Shown in pieces: positions 10,966 to 24,847 of a stretch of DNA of 64,000 nt (its first letter is position 1; each line of letters begins with the position of its first letter). The DNA is from Tamarix chinensis (Eukaryota; Streptophyta; Magnoliopsida; Caryophyllales; Tamaricaceae): assembly GCA_030549775.1 (NCBI GenBank), contig CM060172.1, forward strand, positions 129,445,122-129,509,121, read 5' to 3'. Made by a program: the position numbers and the translations under genes. A model generated the notes under the pieces. The model was given only the letters and a program-made list of their open reading frames with translations, was not told the DNA's origin and ran no database searches.

Positions 10966-12730
10966 CTTTAGAAATATAATAATAATAGCAATAATAATAC
11001 TATTATTAAGAAAAATAAATATTAATATATAATTTTTATTGTAATTACTATAATATGTATCATAATTATAATTATAATAATTATATTTTTAATTATAATT
11101 TTTAATGTTCAAGTTAATAATATAATTTATATTATCTAAGTAACGTGATATAATCTATTCAATGTTATAATGCTATGAAAATAAAGTAAGGAAATTTTTT
11201 AAATAGACTGTGTATTATACTTTCTTGTATATAATTTGTTAATGAATTTATTTATCATCATGTAGCATTTTTTTGATGTAAAATTTTGCCTTCGCGGAAT
11301 AAATTTAATTTTAGTTTGGATTAATTTTAGGTTTATACCCAGGTGTGAGTTGGGTCATTTCGGATTGAATCGGTTTGGGTGTGAGTCATTAATGGGTTTA
11401 GTTTGGGTTTATTTTTTTTAATATCCGGTAATTTTGGGTTAGGTTAACTCTAGTGAGGGTCATTCAAGGTAGCATCAAGTTGTTTTAGGTTAAGATTAGG
11501 TTTAAATTTTGAGATCCAAAGAAGTGTCAAGATATTTGATTCAAGCAATTTGGCTCAAGTTAGCTTTATCACGTTTAATTGTTAGTATGAAATTAATAAA
11601 AACTCAAAATTACTAATATAATGATAAAATTATATTCTTTTTTGTGATAATTAGACAAATGTGGCTTTTTTTAGCTCTATATATGGTGTATATAACACAA
11701 TGCGAGTTGCTTCAGTGTTAGATTAACCCCTCTTCACTAATATGAATTTTGATTGTATGTAACTAATCTTAAGTTTTGTCTAAATTACATGGAGCTTAAA
11801 CGCTCATAGTGTGGGCACCTTATGACTTATACACATTATATGGTTGGACTGATTATAACAAAATTGAAGGTTGAGTAGGAAATCCAGACGAAACATGGTT
11901 GCATTATGTATTTGGGAGCATAATGTTTGGTGCTCTAAGAAACACGGAGGCAACATACTATGAAGCGACAAATGAAATAATTATAATAAAATGAATGTAA
12001 CATGGAAGACAAGTGACAGGGCTAGGGTGTCGTTGTGGTGTCACGTGACCACATGGAGTTGTAGCTAGGTAGTGCTATCTGTATATAAATATATTAATAT
12101 TAAGATATTAAAAATAGAGATGATATCTTCATAATATATAGATTTTGTTACATTGTCTACTTTCCAATTCATGCAAAAAATAAATCTAATGGGCTTGAAT
12201 ATACTACCCAATTTTTTCTAAATTTAATCACCTTATGTAATTAGACTCATTAATCATTCCTTAATATTTTAAAATTGGTCGTTCACTTCGTTCATTCTAA
12301 ATTTATTCTTTTCTTCCTAATCATTAAATTGCAACAATAATACATGATTAAGTAATTTAATCTTTTTTTTTTCATTTCAATTCATTCTAAATCAACTCCG
12401 ATATGTAATCTTTTTTATATATTTAGATTTATAAAATCATTTCACTTTTTTTCATGACTTTTGGTATCTATTTGCTATTTTTTCAAATAAATATTCATTA
12501 TTATAATTACTTTAACATTTATTTTCCTCAAAAATAATTATAACCAACTACCTAATTACCCTTTGGAACCTAACTATACCCCAACTAGATACATTGTAAT
12601 GTAAGGGTAATTAGGGGATTGGTTATAGTTATTATAACCAAAATCTAATTTCCAACATATCCTACTAAACACCCTCACACTACCATGCTTCCCTACATGC
12701 TTTTGTCTAGAGACCGTCAAGCTAATTTCC
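10966..12730. other. AT-rich spacer
   Basis: No gene is seen. TTGGGT/GGGTTT-rich text at about 11330-11550 resembles that at 8345-8600 on the other side of the LINE, so the LINE may have entered an older repeat. I could not define ends for such an element. Confidence 0.5.
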
Positions 12731-12736
12731 AACTAG

Positions 12737-12780
12737 AAGAAGAAGAAGAAGAAGAAGAAGAAGAAGAAGAAAGGAAGAAG
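12737..12780. repeat. GAA microsatellite
   Basis: A run of about a dozen GAA units with a short degenerate end. Confidence 0.95.
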
Positions 12781-15286
12781 AGGATTTCTTAACATTAAAC
12801 CGCCCATACACACGTTACTCATTTAACATTCAATTTCACCTAAAATTTTTTCTGGTTTTCCTTCACTTTTCCCTCTTACTCTTAGGTATTGCCTCTTAAA
12901 ACTTGATTCCCCATGCTTTCTTACCATCTCACTCTTGTTTTGGTTTGATTTAATCTTATCCATACTTACCTCTTTTTTAACCTCCATTTTTTCTTTGATT
13001 CTTTGGTGTTTTTCGTTCTTCTCCCCCACTCTTTTCAGTAACCGCTATTTCATTTATTGCTAATTGTGTTTTTTTTTTGTATACATTCTCACTATATTTC
13101 TCAATTTTTTATTTCCCTTTAATCCTCTACACACTTACCTCTATTAGGCCCCTTCTTACTTGCTTCATCTAGTGTTTTCCCTTTGCTAGCTGTGAACTAC
13201 TACAATTGTTGCTATTGGAGTTTTTGCAACATCCACCCTATTCTCTCATCTTTTTTAATCTCCTAATTTCCTTTATCTTATCTCCCAAAATTTTTTTAAA
13301 AGTTTTTGCAAGTTAAAGTTTATTCAAAGGTATTGTCATAATCTTATTTTCCTTGAGTAAAAGAGGTGATCAAGTTAGGAGTTTGCTTGCTTGAAAAATT
13401 GCTGTTTAGGTAATATGATATTCACTCAAATATAGAACTTGTGTGATATGTGCTTATGTTTAATGATAGTATTTTATCATGATGATATGTATGTATAATA
13501 TTGTAAATTGTCATATATGAGAAGAGCATGAAAAATATTTTATTTATGGTATGAATCATGCTGGTATAACATTCTAGATTTCTCTCTCTATTTCATGGCA
13601 TATCTAGAATTGTTTAATATGAAATATGAAATATTATTTATTTAATTTATTAATAATTTTTCATATCATGATTTGCTTAATTATGTAAAAAATTATGGCT
13701 AGAATGACACAACGTGTTAAATTCCGTCAAATGTTAAAACATAACATGTTGCTCTTGACCTCAAGGCTATTTTCATCCCTGTAGTATAAATTTTATATTA
13801 TGTCTTTACCATTGTTTTCCTCATGAATTTTACTTAAACTTTCATATATAACATACCTTGATTGGAAGTGATTTCGAATTAGTTATGATTTTTGCAACTT
13901 TTGAAGTATTTAAGATGCTTATGGGGCATCTGTGTCTTTTTACATAATTTGTGTGATTTTTTCTACCAAGCATGCAATATTTGTATTGTTTTATATTATC
14001 TATGATAGGTATTTGAATTTTCATATGCTAGTTATGCATGATTAGGGTTTTATTTGTTAAATAAGCCTTAAGTATAACAAAGAGTAAAATGGTAAATTCC
14101 CCACCACTAGAATTATTCATACCTATAATAATAGGATAAAATGGTTATTTTGATGTTTTTTTTCTATGGCGAGTTATGATTAATAAGTGAAAAATTGGAG
14201 CAATCATGATAATTATACGTTAGAATTTTAAGAATAATATGACTAGTTTACGTAATAAGTAAATTTTGGTTATTTCATGTTTACCTGGAAATTTATAGAA
14301 TATGTGTAATATGTTCATTTTAGTGTTTTTAGCTCTTGGTTATCCCTTGATTATAAAATAAAATGAGCATAGAAAACTCTAGTGATAAAGTCGTCATTCT
14401 ATGTGCTTAATTTTAAGTTTAAATTATGCTTATGGTTTACTAATTTTTAATATAAGGTGTTTGTGTGTTAACTTGGATTTGGTAAGTTCATGAGCTTAAT
14501 TAGTGATTCCATGACATATACCACTTTACGGATTTAAAATAATCAACTTATATGGTAATTGGGTTGGTTATGTTTGTTTAGGCCTTTTTATTAACCTTAT
14601 AAATGATCTTTGACCATTTTGGGTTGTTGTTGCCATTGATTTTTTTTCATTAATTGTTGAATTTTTGTTTACTATTAACCTTTGAATTTGAATGATTGAA
14701 CTTTAATATCTAATTTGGATTGGGCCTTTCTGGCATGGAATATTGTGCTTTTATGACACTTAGATTATTGTGCTTTAATGCCACTTAGATTGTGTTAGGT
14801 ATTTGTAACATATGGTTAGGTTTTGATCCCTTGTGGATCAAATGCATGGTTAATAATGTATTATAATAAGTAAATGTATTAAAAATGATGAAATTTCTAT
14901 TTAATGCTTTTACATGGGCCTTGAATTATTTTTGGTTAAAATCCTTAAATAAAATATGAATAATGAAAGATTACCTTAGTTAAGGTCTATATCACTTAGG
15001 GTAGCTATCTAAGTTAAAATCTGTTTAACTTTGTACTATTAAGGTGTTTTTATCTTCTATGAACTTAGGTGTCTCATGAGGTTAGGAGCTCTATAGATTT
15101 CTTAGAGTCTATAAAGGGTATGCATGTCAATTAGGTGTTCTAATAGTTTAGTTACATTTTTTAGGTGGGCAACTATGACTAGTACCATTCACATACTAGA
15201 ATAGTAGTTTATGGATTTGATTGAATTTGCTGAGGAGAAACAAGGCCTGAGAGCAATCAAAAGAGAAGGCTATAAAAGGCTTAGAG

Positions 15287-15370
15287 ATCATCATTATCCT
15301 CGTCATAGTCATCATCATCATCTTTATTGTCGTCGTCATGGTGGTCATCATCATCATCATCATTATTATT
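15287..15370. repeat. Degenerate ATC/GTC trinucleotide repeat
   Basis: Interspersed CAT, ATC and GTC units over about 80 bases. The open frame across it is methionine- and threonine-rich and not a gene. Confidence 0.85.
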
Positions 15371-16737
15371 GTCCAAAATTGTCTTAAAATGGACTTAAAA
15401 ATCATAGGGATTTGATCGGTCTTTTATGTGCAAAAAATTAGAGTTAAGTCCTTATTTTTGGTCATATTATTTACAATAATATATTAGGGTAATGTGTTCA
15501 ATTCGGTAAACTGATGAGTCATATAGACGAATTTATGAGTTATTTGTAAATTAGGGTTTTGTGAGGGCATTATGATCTTTACACTTGCATAATGTTCACC
15601 ATTATACTTGTTATTCCTTCTCATGCCTCCTCATTACTTCATGTGGTATTTACAAACTTGATATGATTACCAATGATGCCATTCTAGTTGTTTCTAGAAA
15701 AATATAATTAACGGAATAAATTCACGATAATCAGATATTTTTATAATAAGATGATAAGGACTTTTCAATGTGTTAAGATAATTGTAACATAAGGTAAAGT
15801 GCATGACTATAAGTAAATCAAGTGATACATTATTATGTGCTAAGTATTGATTAATGAAAAAATAAGAAATTTATAATTAAAGTGAAAGAGCACATGAGTT
15901 AGGACTAAGTACTTGAATTTTTGAATGATATTATCCGATTCTCCTGGAACTAAAAGACCCAAATCTACTCTATATTAGTTACATTCACTAGCATATAGGG
16001 GGGGGTAGATTTACGTAAGGATTAGATGTTAACTAGTGACCTAGGTGTGTTTTGCCCTAGATATCAGATTATTAGTGAGGTTAACTATATTTCTCCCATC
16101 TACAAGAGAAAGAGGAGAGTATTTGTTATAGGTGGTTTCTTAGTCTTGGTGTGTCTAAATAAATGAAATTATGTGACCACCTAAGTATGAAAATTAATAC
16201 AGTTGCATTCTTGGATTATCATGTAATATACATAGTGTGCACATAGTATTTCCTTCATATAACCCTAATTGTTGTGCATTTTATTGATATATATATTGTT
16301 ACCTTACTAAATACATAAATATTAGCCATCTTTTTTATAGGTGTTGTTGATAACCATGAGTAAACAATCTAGTTGTTGATATGTATGTTTTTGATGTACT
16401 TCCTATGAAAGAGTTATTATATTGTTGGATTTAGTCACAAAGCATGGGTTATCTATTAGTTCAGATACTCTATGGGTTCTTAGTCTCATAACACTCCCTT
16501 TTGTTGTATTTTAGCTATTTTTTTTTTACTAAGAGTTTATCTTTAAACTCTTCATGTTGTATGAAATTTGTCTTATTCTCTTATTATCTTGTTTGATATG
16601 TATAATGTTTTATCTTGTAATAGATATGAGAATGACATGGTAAAATAGACTCATATTTAGTGGTAACACCCCATTATTTTATCTTTAGCTTCCATAAAAA
16701 TTGGAAATTTTTAATAGTAAATTTTAGGGTGTTATAA

Positions 16738-16757
16738 GTCGGCATGAAAGACTTTAT
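16738..16757 (+). other. Degenerate tRNA-iMet primer-binding site of G1
   Basis: Two bases after the LTR-like end comes TCGGCATGAAAGACT, which aligns with the usual plant iMet primer site TTGGTATCAGAGC with several substitutions. The position is right, but the match is weak on its own. Confidence 0.5.
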
Positions 16758-16859
16758 TTTAATTATCATGTTTTTTTTAAAAAAAAGTTATTTATAAGTT
16801 TATTTCACATTTTGTAAAAAAATGATTATTCAAAAATTTTAACTAATGGGTGGGAATAG

Positions 16860-18200
16860 AGAACAATTAGCCTAGGTGGTCTTTGAATGTTCTTATGTGT
16901 TTACATGATAATAAGAAAGAATTATTTAATCCAATGTGTTTTCTAATTTACAACTAGCTCTCCATGACATTGAATGGGCATGTTAGTCATTTGGAGGAGG
17001 CATTTTAGTCCTTCATGAAGTTCATTCATCGTCTACCTCTAACACCTCAACCTCAATCATTACCACTACTTCCATATCACCCATAGGAGGGTTTTTAGTC
17101 ATCACCCACCAACTTTAATTGGGGAGGAGGATCTAGTTGTTTTAGCGGGCTAGATTATTGATTTTGATAAAAAAAAATTAAGGCAATGGATTGTCCAAGG
17201 GAGGGAGGGTGATCATAGTTGCATGCTTTCTTAAAAGATCAATGAAAACCTAGTGTTTAGGTTGTCACATTCAAGGATGACTATTGATGTCCTTGGAGGA
17301 ATTCAAGATAGCAATCCACAAATGTTTCTATCTTTAGAGCCTAGAGGGACCAACTTTAGGAGCTCATGAAAATGACAAGAGGAAGTTTTTTGATGCATAA
17401 ATACCATGTCCAATTCACAGTTCTATTGATATTTTCACAAGGTATAGAAACGAGTAAGGCTATTGTGTTTTTTTTTTAAAGTAGGGGCTCTATTTTAGCA
17501 TCCGTAGGATGATGGATGTAGTAATTTATCCATGATTTAACCATGTTGTATGAGCAGGCATGTGTTGTCACTAACTTGGTTCAAGAGCAGGCTTTTATTT
17601 CGGATAAGAGGAAGACTAAGATGCAGGATTCTATGAGAAGGATTCAACATCATAGTGGTGGACCCCCCAAGTTTTTAGCTTAGAGGTTGGTCGTGTTATC
17701 ACTCCAAACCTCAAGGGTTGCATAAGTTCTTCTTCTATATTTATTGTGATTTAGATCATTCAAGGTGAGATTGCTAGAGCACACCTTTTCAGTGTAGAGT
17801 TTGTAGTATGTGGGGTAACTGATCATTTAAGTGTCCATATTGGCAATGGGTTCAGTACTAGCCATAGAAACCATTTGTACCTCAGCAATATGCGTACTAA
17901 CAATAGACTTTTCATCTATAGTAGCATCGATAGAGGGTATCTACCCTAGCTAGTGTACAACCTAAGAAGCTAGGGGGAGAGGTCTTGCCCATTTCCTTTA
18001 GGTGGAGAAGGACAAACTTAGGGATCTGGAGGCATTCATGGAGGATACCAAAGAAGATAATCAAGCTAAAACCTGAATATCATTAGCTAAGCATAGGCTA
18101 ATTGACAATTGGATGTGGTTATTGGTATATTTTTCATTATTTCGTTACTAGTTCATGTGTTATTTGTTTGGGTGCTTCAATTTTATTTATTTATTTCTAA
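16860..18200 (+). pseudogene. Chromovirus G1 gag relic
   Basis: This is coding debris with many stops and frameshifts. Near 16985-17060 a segment reads SHLEEAF then FMKFIH, matching the gag start of G2 (DHLERAF, FMEFIQ), so both belong to one family. A decayed CCHC zinc knuckle (CRVC, then a stop, then KCP) lies near 17795-17840. Retroviral-type protease is not recognisable. The Gag protein would package element RNA. Confidence 0.7.
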
Positions 18201-18599
18201 CACATATTGCTAGAACTACTTTATCTCCATCTATTAGAGTGTTGATATTTGTTATTTTTCATATGCAATATATGGAACTATAATAAACTCTACTTGGATA
18301 TGACCTTAGAGATAGGCAGGGTAGACTTCCATTTAGACTTGGTTGATATAGATTTGCAAGATTTTGATGGGATCTTAAGGATTAATATGTTGGGGAGATA
18401 TCGAGCAATTATTGATCGTGCGTAAGAATGGGAAGTATTGCAGGGACCTTAGGGTATTAGGATTTTCTATAAGATATGTTAGACTAGGGCCTACAACAAA
18501 TGCATATCATCTCATACACTTTTCTTTTTAGTGCAGATAAGTTACCCTATGTATCAATATCGTGTTTAGAATTTGAATGTTGATGTGTCACCTTTGGAG

Positions 18600-19656
18600 G
18601 ATATTCTAATAGCTTGAGATTTTCCTGACCATTTTCCAGTGGAGATATCAAGAATGCCATCAATGAACAATGTGGACTTTGCTATTGGGCTATTACAAGG
18701 AGCCAAGCCTATCTTAAGAGCACCCTATCAAATGAGTCTAGTAGAGTTGCAAGATTTGAAGTTGAAATTAGAGGAGTTGATGACTTATGAATATATTCAT
18801 CCAAGTGTATTTCCATGGGGAACATGAATTCTCTTCATGAAGAAGAAGAATGATGGGAGTCTTCTCCTATGCATTGGTTATCGGGGTTTAAACTAGTTGA
18901 TGGTAAATAACCAATACCTAAATCTAAGGATTAACCCCTCATTTTATTAACTTTGGGGAGTTGGGGTCTTTTCAAAGATCAACTTAAGGTCGGGGCATCA
19001 CTAGCTACACATCACTAAGGCATATATTATGAAGATGACCTTTTGGACACAATATATGCACTATGAGTTCATAATGATTCCATTTAACCATACAAATATG
19101 CATGTCGTATTTATGGATTTGATTATGAGGATATTTTTGTCATACCTTGACCACATTGTAATGGTGTTCATATATGACATCTTGGTGAATTCTTAGAACA
19201 GAGAAGAGTATGAGCAACACCTTTGCATTATCTTGTTTCTCCTCAAAGAGAAAAAGTTGTATGCTAAAATCTATAAATACAAGTTACGGCTTTGAGAGAT
19301 GAATTTTTGGGTCATGTTGTGTCAACTAGAGAAGACATCATGAACTCGATGAGGATTTTGGCAATTACGGAACGTAGAACACTAACTAGTGTTTTTAGAT
19401 TCATAGATTTCTAGGATTGGGAGGATACTATAGGCACATTGTCTAGAAATTTTCAAAGATATCTCATCTTTTGACAAACCATCTAAAGAATACTACTAGA
19501 TTTCAATGGGATCTTACCTATGCGGGCATGTTTCAAGAGTTGGAGTGACATCTAACTACAACACTGGTTTTGACTCTTATCATTGGGTTTAAATGGGTTT
19601 AACGTTTATAGTGATGCATTGAAGCACAAATAATTTATGCATGTTATCATTTGAAG
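18600..19656 (+). pseudogene. Chromovirus G1 reverse transcriptase and start of RNase H
   Basis: The open piece at 18639-18827 holds APYQMSLVELQDLK and YIHPSVFPWG, the N-terminal RT signature of Ty3/gypsy elements, followed by KKKNDGSLLLCI. Downstream come INLRSGHHQL and the catalytic box, which reads FIYDIL where FIDDIL is expected, so the element could not copy itself. The RNase H start (YSDA type) is near 19600. The coding sense then stops at 19656, is broken by the X1 insertion and resumes at 26451. Confidence 0.88.
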
Positions 19657-19661
19657 TAACA
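19657..19661. repeat. TSD TAACA, left copy, of insertion X1
   Basis: TAACA here and at 26446-26450 flank a block with TG/CA-type LTR ends. Confidence 0.85.
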
Positions 19662-19734
19662 TATAACACCCCCAAAATTTACTATTGAAAATTTTCATTT
19701 TATGTAAAGAAAATATCGGAAGCAAAAAGCAAAA

Positions 19735-20590
19735 TTGTGTTGCATAATTACCAAAATGCCCCTTGTATGTGTTAGATTACCATATTATCCTCCACATTTA
19801 TTAAGTTCATCAAGTTGCCCTTCTAGTTGGCTAAATTACCAAATTGCACTTCTTTATTATTATAATTACCATTTTGCTCTTTTTACTTATAAAAACAATC
19901 AATTTACCCTTTATTTATGCTAATTTACCAAAATACCCTTTCTCCTTTATTAAATTACCAGTTTACCCCTTTACTTTATAAAATTACCATAATACCCTTT
20001 CCTTTGCACCAAATTACCAAAATACCCTTCTCCTTTATTAATTACCAAGTTACCCCTTTACTTTGCTAAAATTACCATAATACCCTTTCCTTTATACCAA
20101 ATTACCAAAATGCCCTTCTCCTTTATTAAATTACCATATTTTCCCTTTACTTTACAAAATTACCAACATACCCTTTCCTTTATGCTAAATTACCAAAATA
20201 CCCTTCTCCTTTTTTAAATTACCAACTTACCCCTTTACTTTATATAATTATCAAAATACCATTCCTTTATGCCAAATTACCATTTTACCCTTTTACTTTA
20301 CATAATCACCAAAATGCCCGTCCTTTATGCCAAATTACTAAAATTCCCTTCTTTATCAAATCATCATTTTACCCCTTCATATTTACAAATTTACCAAAAT
20401 GCCCTTCCTTTTTATTAATTTACCAATATACTTTCTTTACACCAAAAATTACCAAGTTATCCCCTTTCCATAGTAAATTACTAAAATACCCTCTTTACTT
20501 GTTCATTTACCATTTTATCCCCTTTACTCTTATAAATTACCATTTTACTCTTATTATGCCAATTTTACCAAAATACCCTCACCATATAAA
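19735..20590. repeat. Degenerate minisatellite of about 20-25 bp (TTACCAAAATACCCTT type)
   Basis: More than thirty imperfect copies of a unit with AAATTACCAAAATACCC followed by TTTACTTTAT-like text. The complementary motif (GGTAATTTTG, AAAGGGTAAAATGG) fills 38040-38860 in X2, so it is a built-in part of this LTR family. Confidence 0.9.
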
Positions 20591-21139
20591 TATTAATATA
20601 CATGGTCCATATACATTATCTAACACCACCAACTATTATTATTTATCATAAAACTCGTTAGCACCTACCATACCCACTTACTTAGGCCACAACTTTAGTA
20701 CAAGAAAATTTACCAAAATGCCCCTAGGGCTCATACTGATATTATTATGCAACAAATGGCCACATTAGCATATCATATCATAAATATGCATTTAATATCA
20801 TTATTAATAACTAGACTCCTTCCCTTACGCATTATTTCTACACATACCACATAAATTATCATGCTTTTATTTTCATCAACCAACATATGCCACTAAAAAC
20901 CTTATATTTAACAACATATATCATGCATATAAACATATTAAAAATCTTAATGTGCTAGCATGCATATATCCATATGTTTTAGTAGAGTATAATGGTTACC
21001 TTATCTCCCGTAATAATCAAACCTTACCGGTACCCCAGTTAACGGCTTTAACTTTGATTAGCAAAATCAATACCTTAAAATTTAGCTAAAATCACAAAAG
21101 GGGAGCAGCAAACTCACGCTGCATGAGCAGCGTGAGCTG

Positions 21140-21600
21140 CATGTAGAGTTGAAGGGGGAGAAGGGATCAAAGGGGGGAGTGGAGGAAGGGAGGTGTTAGT
21201 TCGGTTAGGGTTTTGGGGGTTAGGTGGAGAGCTTGTAGAGGGGAGTTAGGGTAGTGGTTGAGTGCAGGGAGGTAGTAGGGGTGTAGGTGGTGGTCGGGGG
21301 TGGATAATCGACGGTCAAGGGTGGTGGAGGTGGCGGCTGCAGGTTGCAAAAAGTGGGTCGAAGGTTGGGTAGAGTAAAAGAAGGAAGGGAAAAGAAGGAG
21401 AGAAAGGAGGGGCTATTGGGGAATTTTCAGCCAAAGGGAGGATGTGGGGTGGTAGAGGAAGTGTTGGGGAGTAGATTTGTGGCTTTGGAGAAGCCGGAAG
21501 AGGTGGAACAGTGGCGGAAAATGGTGGTGCAGGGTGGCTTGAGGGTTCTATAGGGGGTGAGGGGGCTTGAGGCAAGTCGAAAATGAGCAAAAAGGAAGGT
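21140..21600 (-). repeat. Direct repeat of 24848-25612
   Basis: Nearly identical text with one large difference: the right copy has about 310 extra bases, including an AAT/AAG microsatellite, between GCAGGGTGG and GAGGGTTCTATAGGGG. Confidence 0.93.
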
Positions 21601-22879
21601 TGAGCTTGGTAACTACTTCTCCCATTTGACGCTCTATATCTGACACTCTCTTATTCATGGACAATTGGCTTTGTATAAGTTGATTTTGTCCGTCTCTCAG
21701 CTGTTTTTGACCATTTGTCAGTTCTTCAAGCATCTTATCATATTTGTCATTAGTCTGAGAGGATCCTCCTTGCTGTTTTTGATAAAAAAAACCCGGTGCT
21801 ACTTGGTTGAAACCTGGAGGATTAAGAAAATTATTATTATCTTTCCAACGAAAATTTGGATGGTTACGCATACCTGGATGGTAAGTATTTGAAAATCCGA
21901 TGGCATTAGCTTGTGCATGGTCCTCTCCTCCTATTATCTGTGGACATTTATCACTTGGATGTCCTATTGCCAAACACACTCTGCATGTAGTAACAACTCC
22001 AGTAGCTGTTGCGATCTGCGAAACAAGAGTGGTGAGTTGGTGAAGTCTATCATCAAATTTATTTACACTCACCTCATTTACTCTTTCATGAATAGAAAGA
22101 CCATCATATTGTTGTGCAGTGGAGGCTCGATTTTTCAATAGCGCTTGTGCTGAAATAGGATCTTTGTCCATAAACGAACCACCACTTGCTGCATCCAACA
22201 TATTCTTTCAAGTGGAGTGAGACCCTCATAGAAATATTGCAATAGATTCTCTTCCCTCATCCCGTGTTGTGGGCATTGTGAAAGCAAAGCCTTATACCTA
22301 TTGTAGTATGCATGAAATGACTCATTAGGCTCTTGCTGGATCCCGGTGATCCTCTTTCTGAGTACTGTGACACGTGATGCTGGAAAATATTTGTCTAAGA
22401 AAGCACTTGCTAAGTTATCCCATGAGTATATATGTCCTATTGACAACTCATAAAGCCAGTCTTTCGCACCATCCATCAAGGAAAATGGAAATGCCTTGAG
22501 TTTCAAGATTTGAAGATCTGCCTCTTTGGGGCACATGGAGACACACAAATTGAAATTCCTTTAGGAATTTATTTGGATCTTCACTTGGGAGACCATGGAA
22601 TGTTGGAAGAGGATGAAGTAGGCTAGACTTTAACTCGAAATCCCTTTCTTTCCCTTCAGCTAGCTCAGGATAGCCTATGCATGTAGGTATAGCTTCAGCT
22701 ATGTTATGGGATGATAGCTCCCGTAAACTTCTATTAGCTTCTATTTGAGTGAAATAGACATAATCGGTTGATGATGATGGAGAACCAGAAACTCTTGACT
22801 TTCTAATCGCTCGAATGAACCTTTCTATCTCAAGATTCACTCGTATCAACTCTCCTTGTGCTTTTCTTCTCGTGTGCAT
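21601..22879 (-). pseudogene. Athila AT3 gag (truncated, frameshifted)
   Basis: The gag starts at the ATG at 22877-22879, just downstream of a primer site. Three overlapping frames (22448-22879, 22135-22548 and a third starting at 22201) form one Athila Gag with two frameshifts. Landmarks are IPTCIGYPELAEGKERDFEL, LKLKAFPFSLMDGAKDWLYE, NESFHAYYNRYKALL, FYEGLTP, MLDAASGGSFMDK, a zinc knuckle CRVCLAIGHPSDKCP and YHPGMRNHPNFRW. Gag normally continues into protease; here it breaks at about 21601 and reads straight into X1 LTR sequence, so the last residues of that frame (to 21548) are foreign. Confidence 0.93.
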
Positions 22880-22998
22880 TCACCAGTGGATACCTGAAAT
22901 AAGAGAAACACTTTAACCGAGTAAACCATACTAAAATAAAATAAAATAAAATAAAAAACTAAGAAACTTTGCTAGTATAATATAGGCAAAGTTACCAA

Positions 22999-23016
22999 TC
23001 CCCGGCAACAATGCCA
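22999..23016 (-). other. Primer-binding site of Athila AT3 (tRNA-Asp type)
   Basis: The - strand reads TGGCATTGTTGCCGGGGA, against the tRNA-Asp site TGGCGCCGTTGCCGGGGA. The differences are C-to-T or G-to-A at or next to CG, as expected from methylation decay. It lies five bases after the CA end of the LTR. Confidence 0.85.
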
Positions 23017-23021
23017 AAAAT

Positions 23022-24847
23022 TGGTGTGACCGTAGCCGGCATGCAATTTAAACCCTCTTGTTGTCAATTGTAGCACTGGTAAATAAGGGTATCGTTCTAG
23101 GCCGGGGATTGAGAGGGCTCACCTCTATTTAACTAGCTTGGAAATAAAACTAAAACTAAAAATAAAAATCCTAAAAAAACAGAATAAATAAATAAGAAAA
23201 ATACTGATGGGGGTTATAAAAAAAATAATAAAGGAGTAAATAGAATAAAGTAAACTAATAATACAAATAATGAAAATATGGGAAATCGCAGATATGAGAA
23301 ATATATTAGGGAAATAAAAATCCACCACTGGATTAGGTCGTAATATAATATTTATTTCTAAGTCAATATTTAATCGTGAGAATGAGATCGACCAAGTTGT
23401 ACACCAAAAGCAGGTCCATACACCTTATATTACTTCCCTTAATTAATTAATACAACAAAGCGCCAATATTAACCCTATTAAATACTAGTAGTATAGCAGC
23501 AATAAGCGGCTCCTATATTTAATTAGATTTAATGCATTAAGTGTAAGTGGAAGGCTGTCAATCTAAGTACCCAAACTAGTACAAAAAACATGTCTAGTTG
23601 TATTTCCTTTCCTTGACCCACACGTATCGAAACGTTTTACTACTTAAGTTAGAATCACAAAACTATTAGGTGAATTATTATCTAACCTAGCTGTAATTTA
23701 TACATATAAATTCTAATATATTTAGATGGCCACCTAGCAGGCAAATAATCCTACATACTGTCACTTATGACGAATCAGAACAAGGCATGCACCAAATAAA
23801 CTATACTTGACATAATTATATATATATAAACGATAGCAATTAACATAGAATCAAGAAACAATCTCACAAAATAAAGAAAATAAAATTATAATTCAAATAC
23901 TAATCCAGGGTTTCAATTTATTACCTAACAATAAATAATCAGCCAGCCATAACTATTAAATTAATTATATAGAAATATACATATCCAAAATATAAATTAA
24001 AAATAGAGAAAGAAATAACTGTAATTATTTTCAGATAAAATATCAAGAATTTATTCAGATAAAAATTAATTTTATCTGAAATAAATTCTTCCCTATTTTT
24101 TTCTTGTCGTTGCTTGAATTTTCGTGCACCAATTTTCTTTTTTCTTTCTCGGTTGACGGCTGACGGAGGCTTCGACCTCGACCTGTGCGGCTTCCTCGAA
24201 GTCCGTACACTCCTGATGTGTCTGGCAGCTTCTTTCTGCGTTTCTCTACCGTGCGTCTCGCCGGAGCCTGTGAAGGCTCTTTTTTTTTCTCCTCTAGACA
24301 CGCCCTCTCTGCCGTCCTTTGCTCTTCTCTGACGCTCGCTCTTCTCTGGCGCTCACTCCCCTGGCTTCTACCGCATGCCCTCTATTTATTTCGTGTGGTG
24401 CTCTTTACTTTTTCCGCCACATCAGCTCTTTTTCGTTCTTGCCGCTCTTTTTTTTATTTATTGCGTGCACCGTCTTCCATTTCTTTTTCGTGGACACTCC
24501 ACGTCAGCCCTATGCTGACTTTTCTTCTTGTGCGCTGGAGTCTCGTTTTTTTCTTTTCGTTCCAGGCCTTCGGCCTTTGGCCGTTGGTCCAAAGGTCGAC
24601 ATCCTTTATATATATATATATATATTTATTTAAAAACAAAACTTGCAAAATAAAATTCAATAAATATTAATAAATAATATTTTATTCTAAATTTACTTAA
24701 TTTATATCATTTTAGCTCAAATAATAATATTTATGCAATTTTTACCACTTAAGCATAAAACAATAATTATTCACCTATATTAGTTAAATAAACTACCAAA
24801 AATTAAGATTATAGGGGTATAAAATGTGTCAAAATATGAACTCATCA
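23022..24847 (-). repeat. 5' LTR of Athila AT3
   Basis: On the - strand it starts TGATGAGTTCATATTTTGAC at 24847 and ends ACACCA at 23022, then the primer site. Length is 1826 bp. It contains a TA run (24607-24627) and a CT-rich block. The 5-bp flank CATGC (24848-24852) matches CATGT at 21140-21144. Open frames inside (for example 24114-24670) are low-complexity artefacts. Confidence 0.85.

Larger units (their letters stand above)
12731..16737 (+). mobile_element. Probable 5' LTR of chromovirus G1 (right boundary firm, left boundary not found)
   Basis: The right end (GTAAATTTTAGGGTGTTATA, ending at 16737) matches the 3' end of the long-LTR family seen in X1, X2 and G2, and is followed at once by a primer-binding-like sequence. 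Going left there is a purine microsatellite, a CT-rich block (12783-13270) and AT-rich sequence, in the order seen in X2. No TG start or TSD could be placed, so the left coordinate is a guess. No genes are seen in this stretch. Confidence 0.55.
19662..21600 (-). repeat. X1 LTR tail (probably 3' LTR remnant)
   Basis: This carries the LTR 3' end of the family (CAATAGTAAATTTTG then GGGGTGTTATA on the - strand). Next come a long degenerate minisatellite and a block shared with X2 around 20950-21060. The GA-rich block from 21140 is shared with 24848 onward. Confidence 0.8.

Noticed and set aside
8345..11550. Possible hAT element around the - strand LINE, suggested by TTGGGT-rich text on both sides
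   Set aside because: No terminal inverted repeats or 8-bp duplication could be found; kept only as a remark on composition.
24114..24670. Overlapping frames of 72 to 161 codons
   Set aside because: They lie in the CT-rich part of the Athila AT3 LTR, have no motif, and end in a TA microsatellite.
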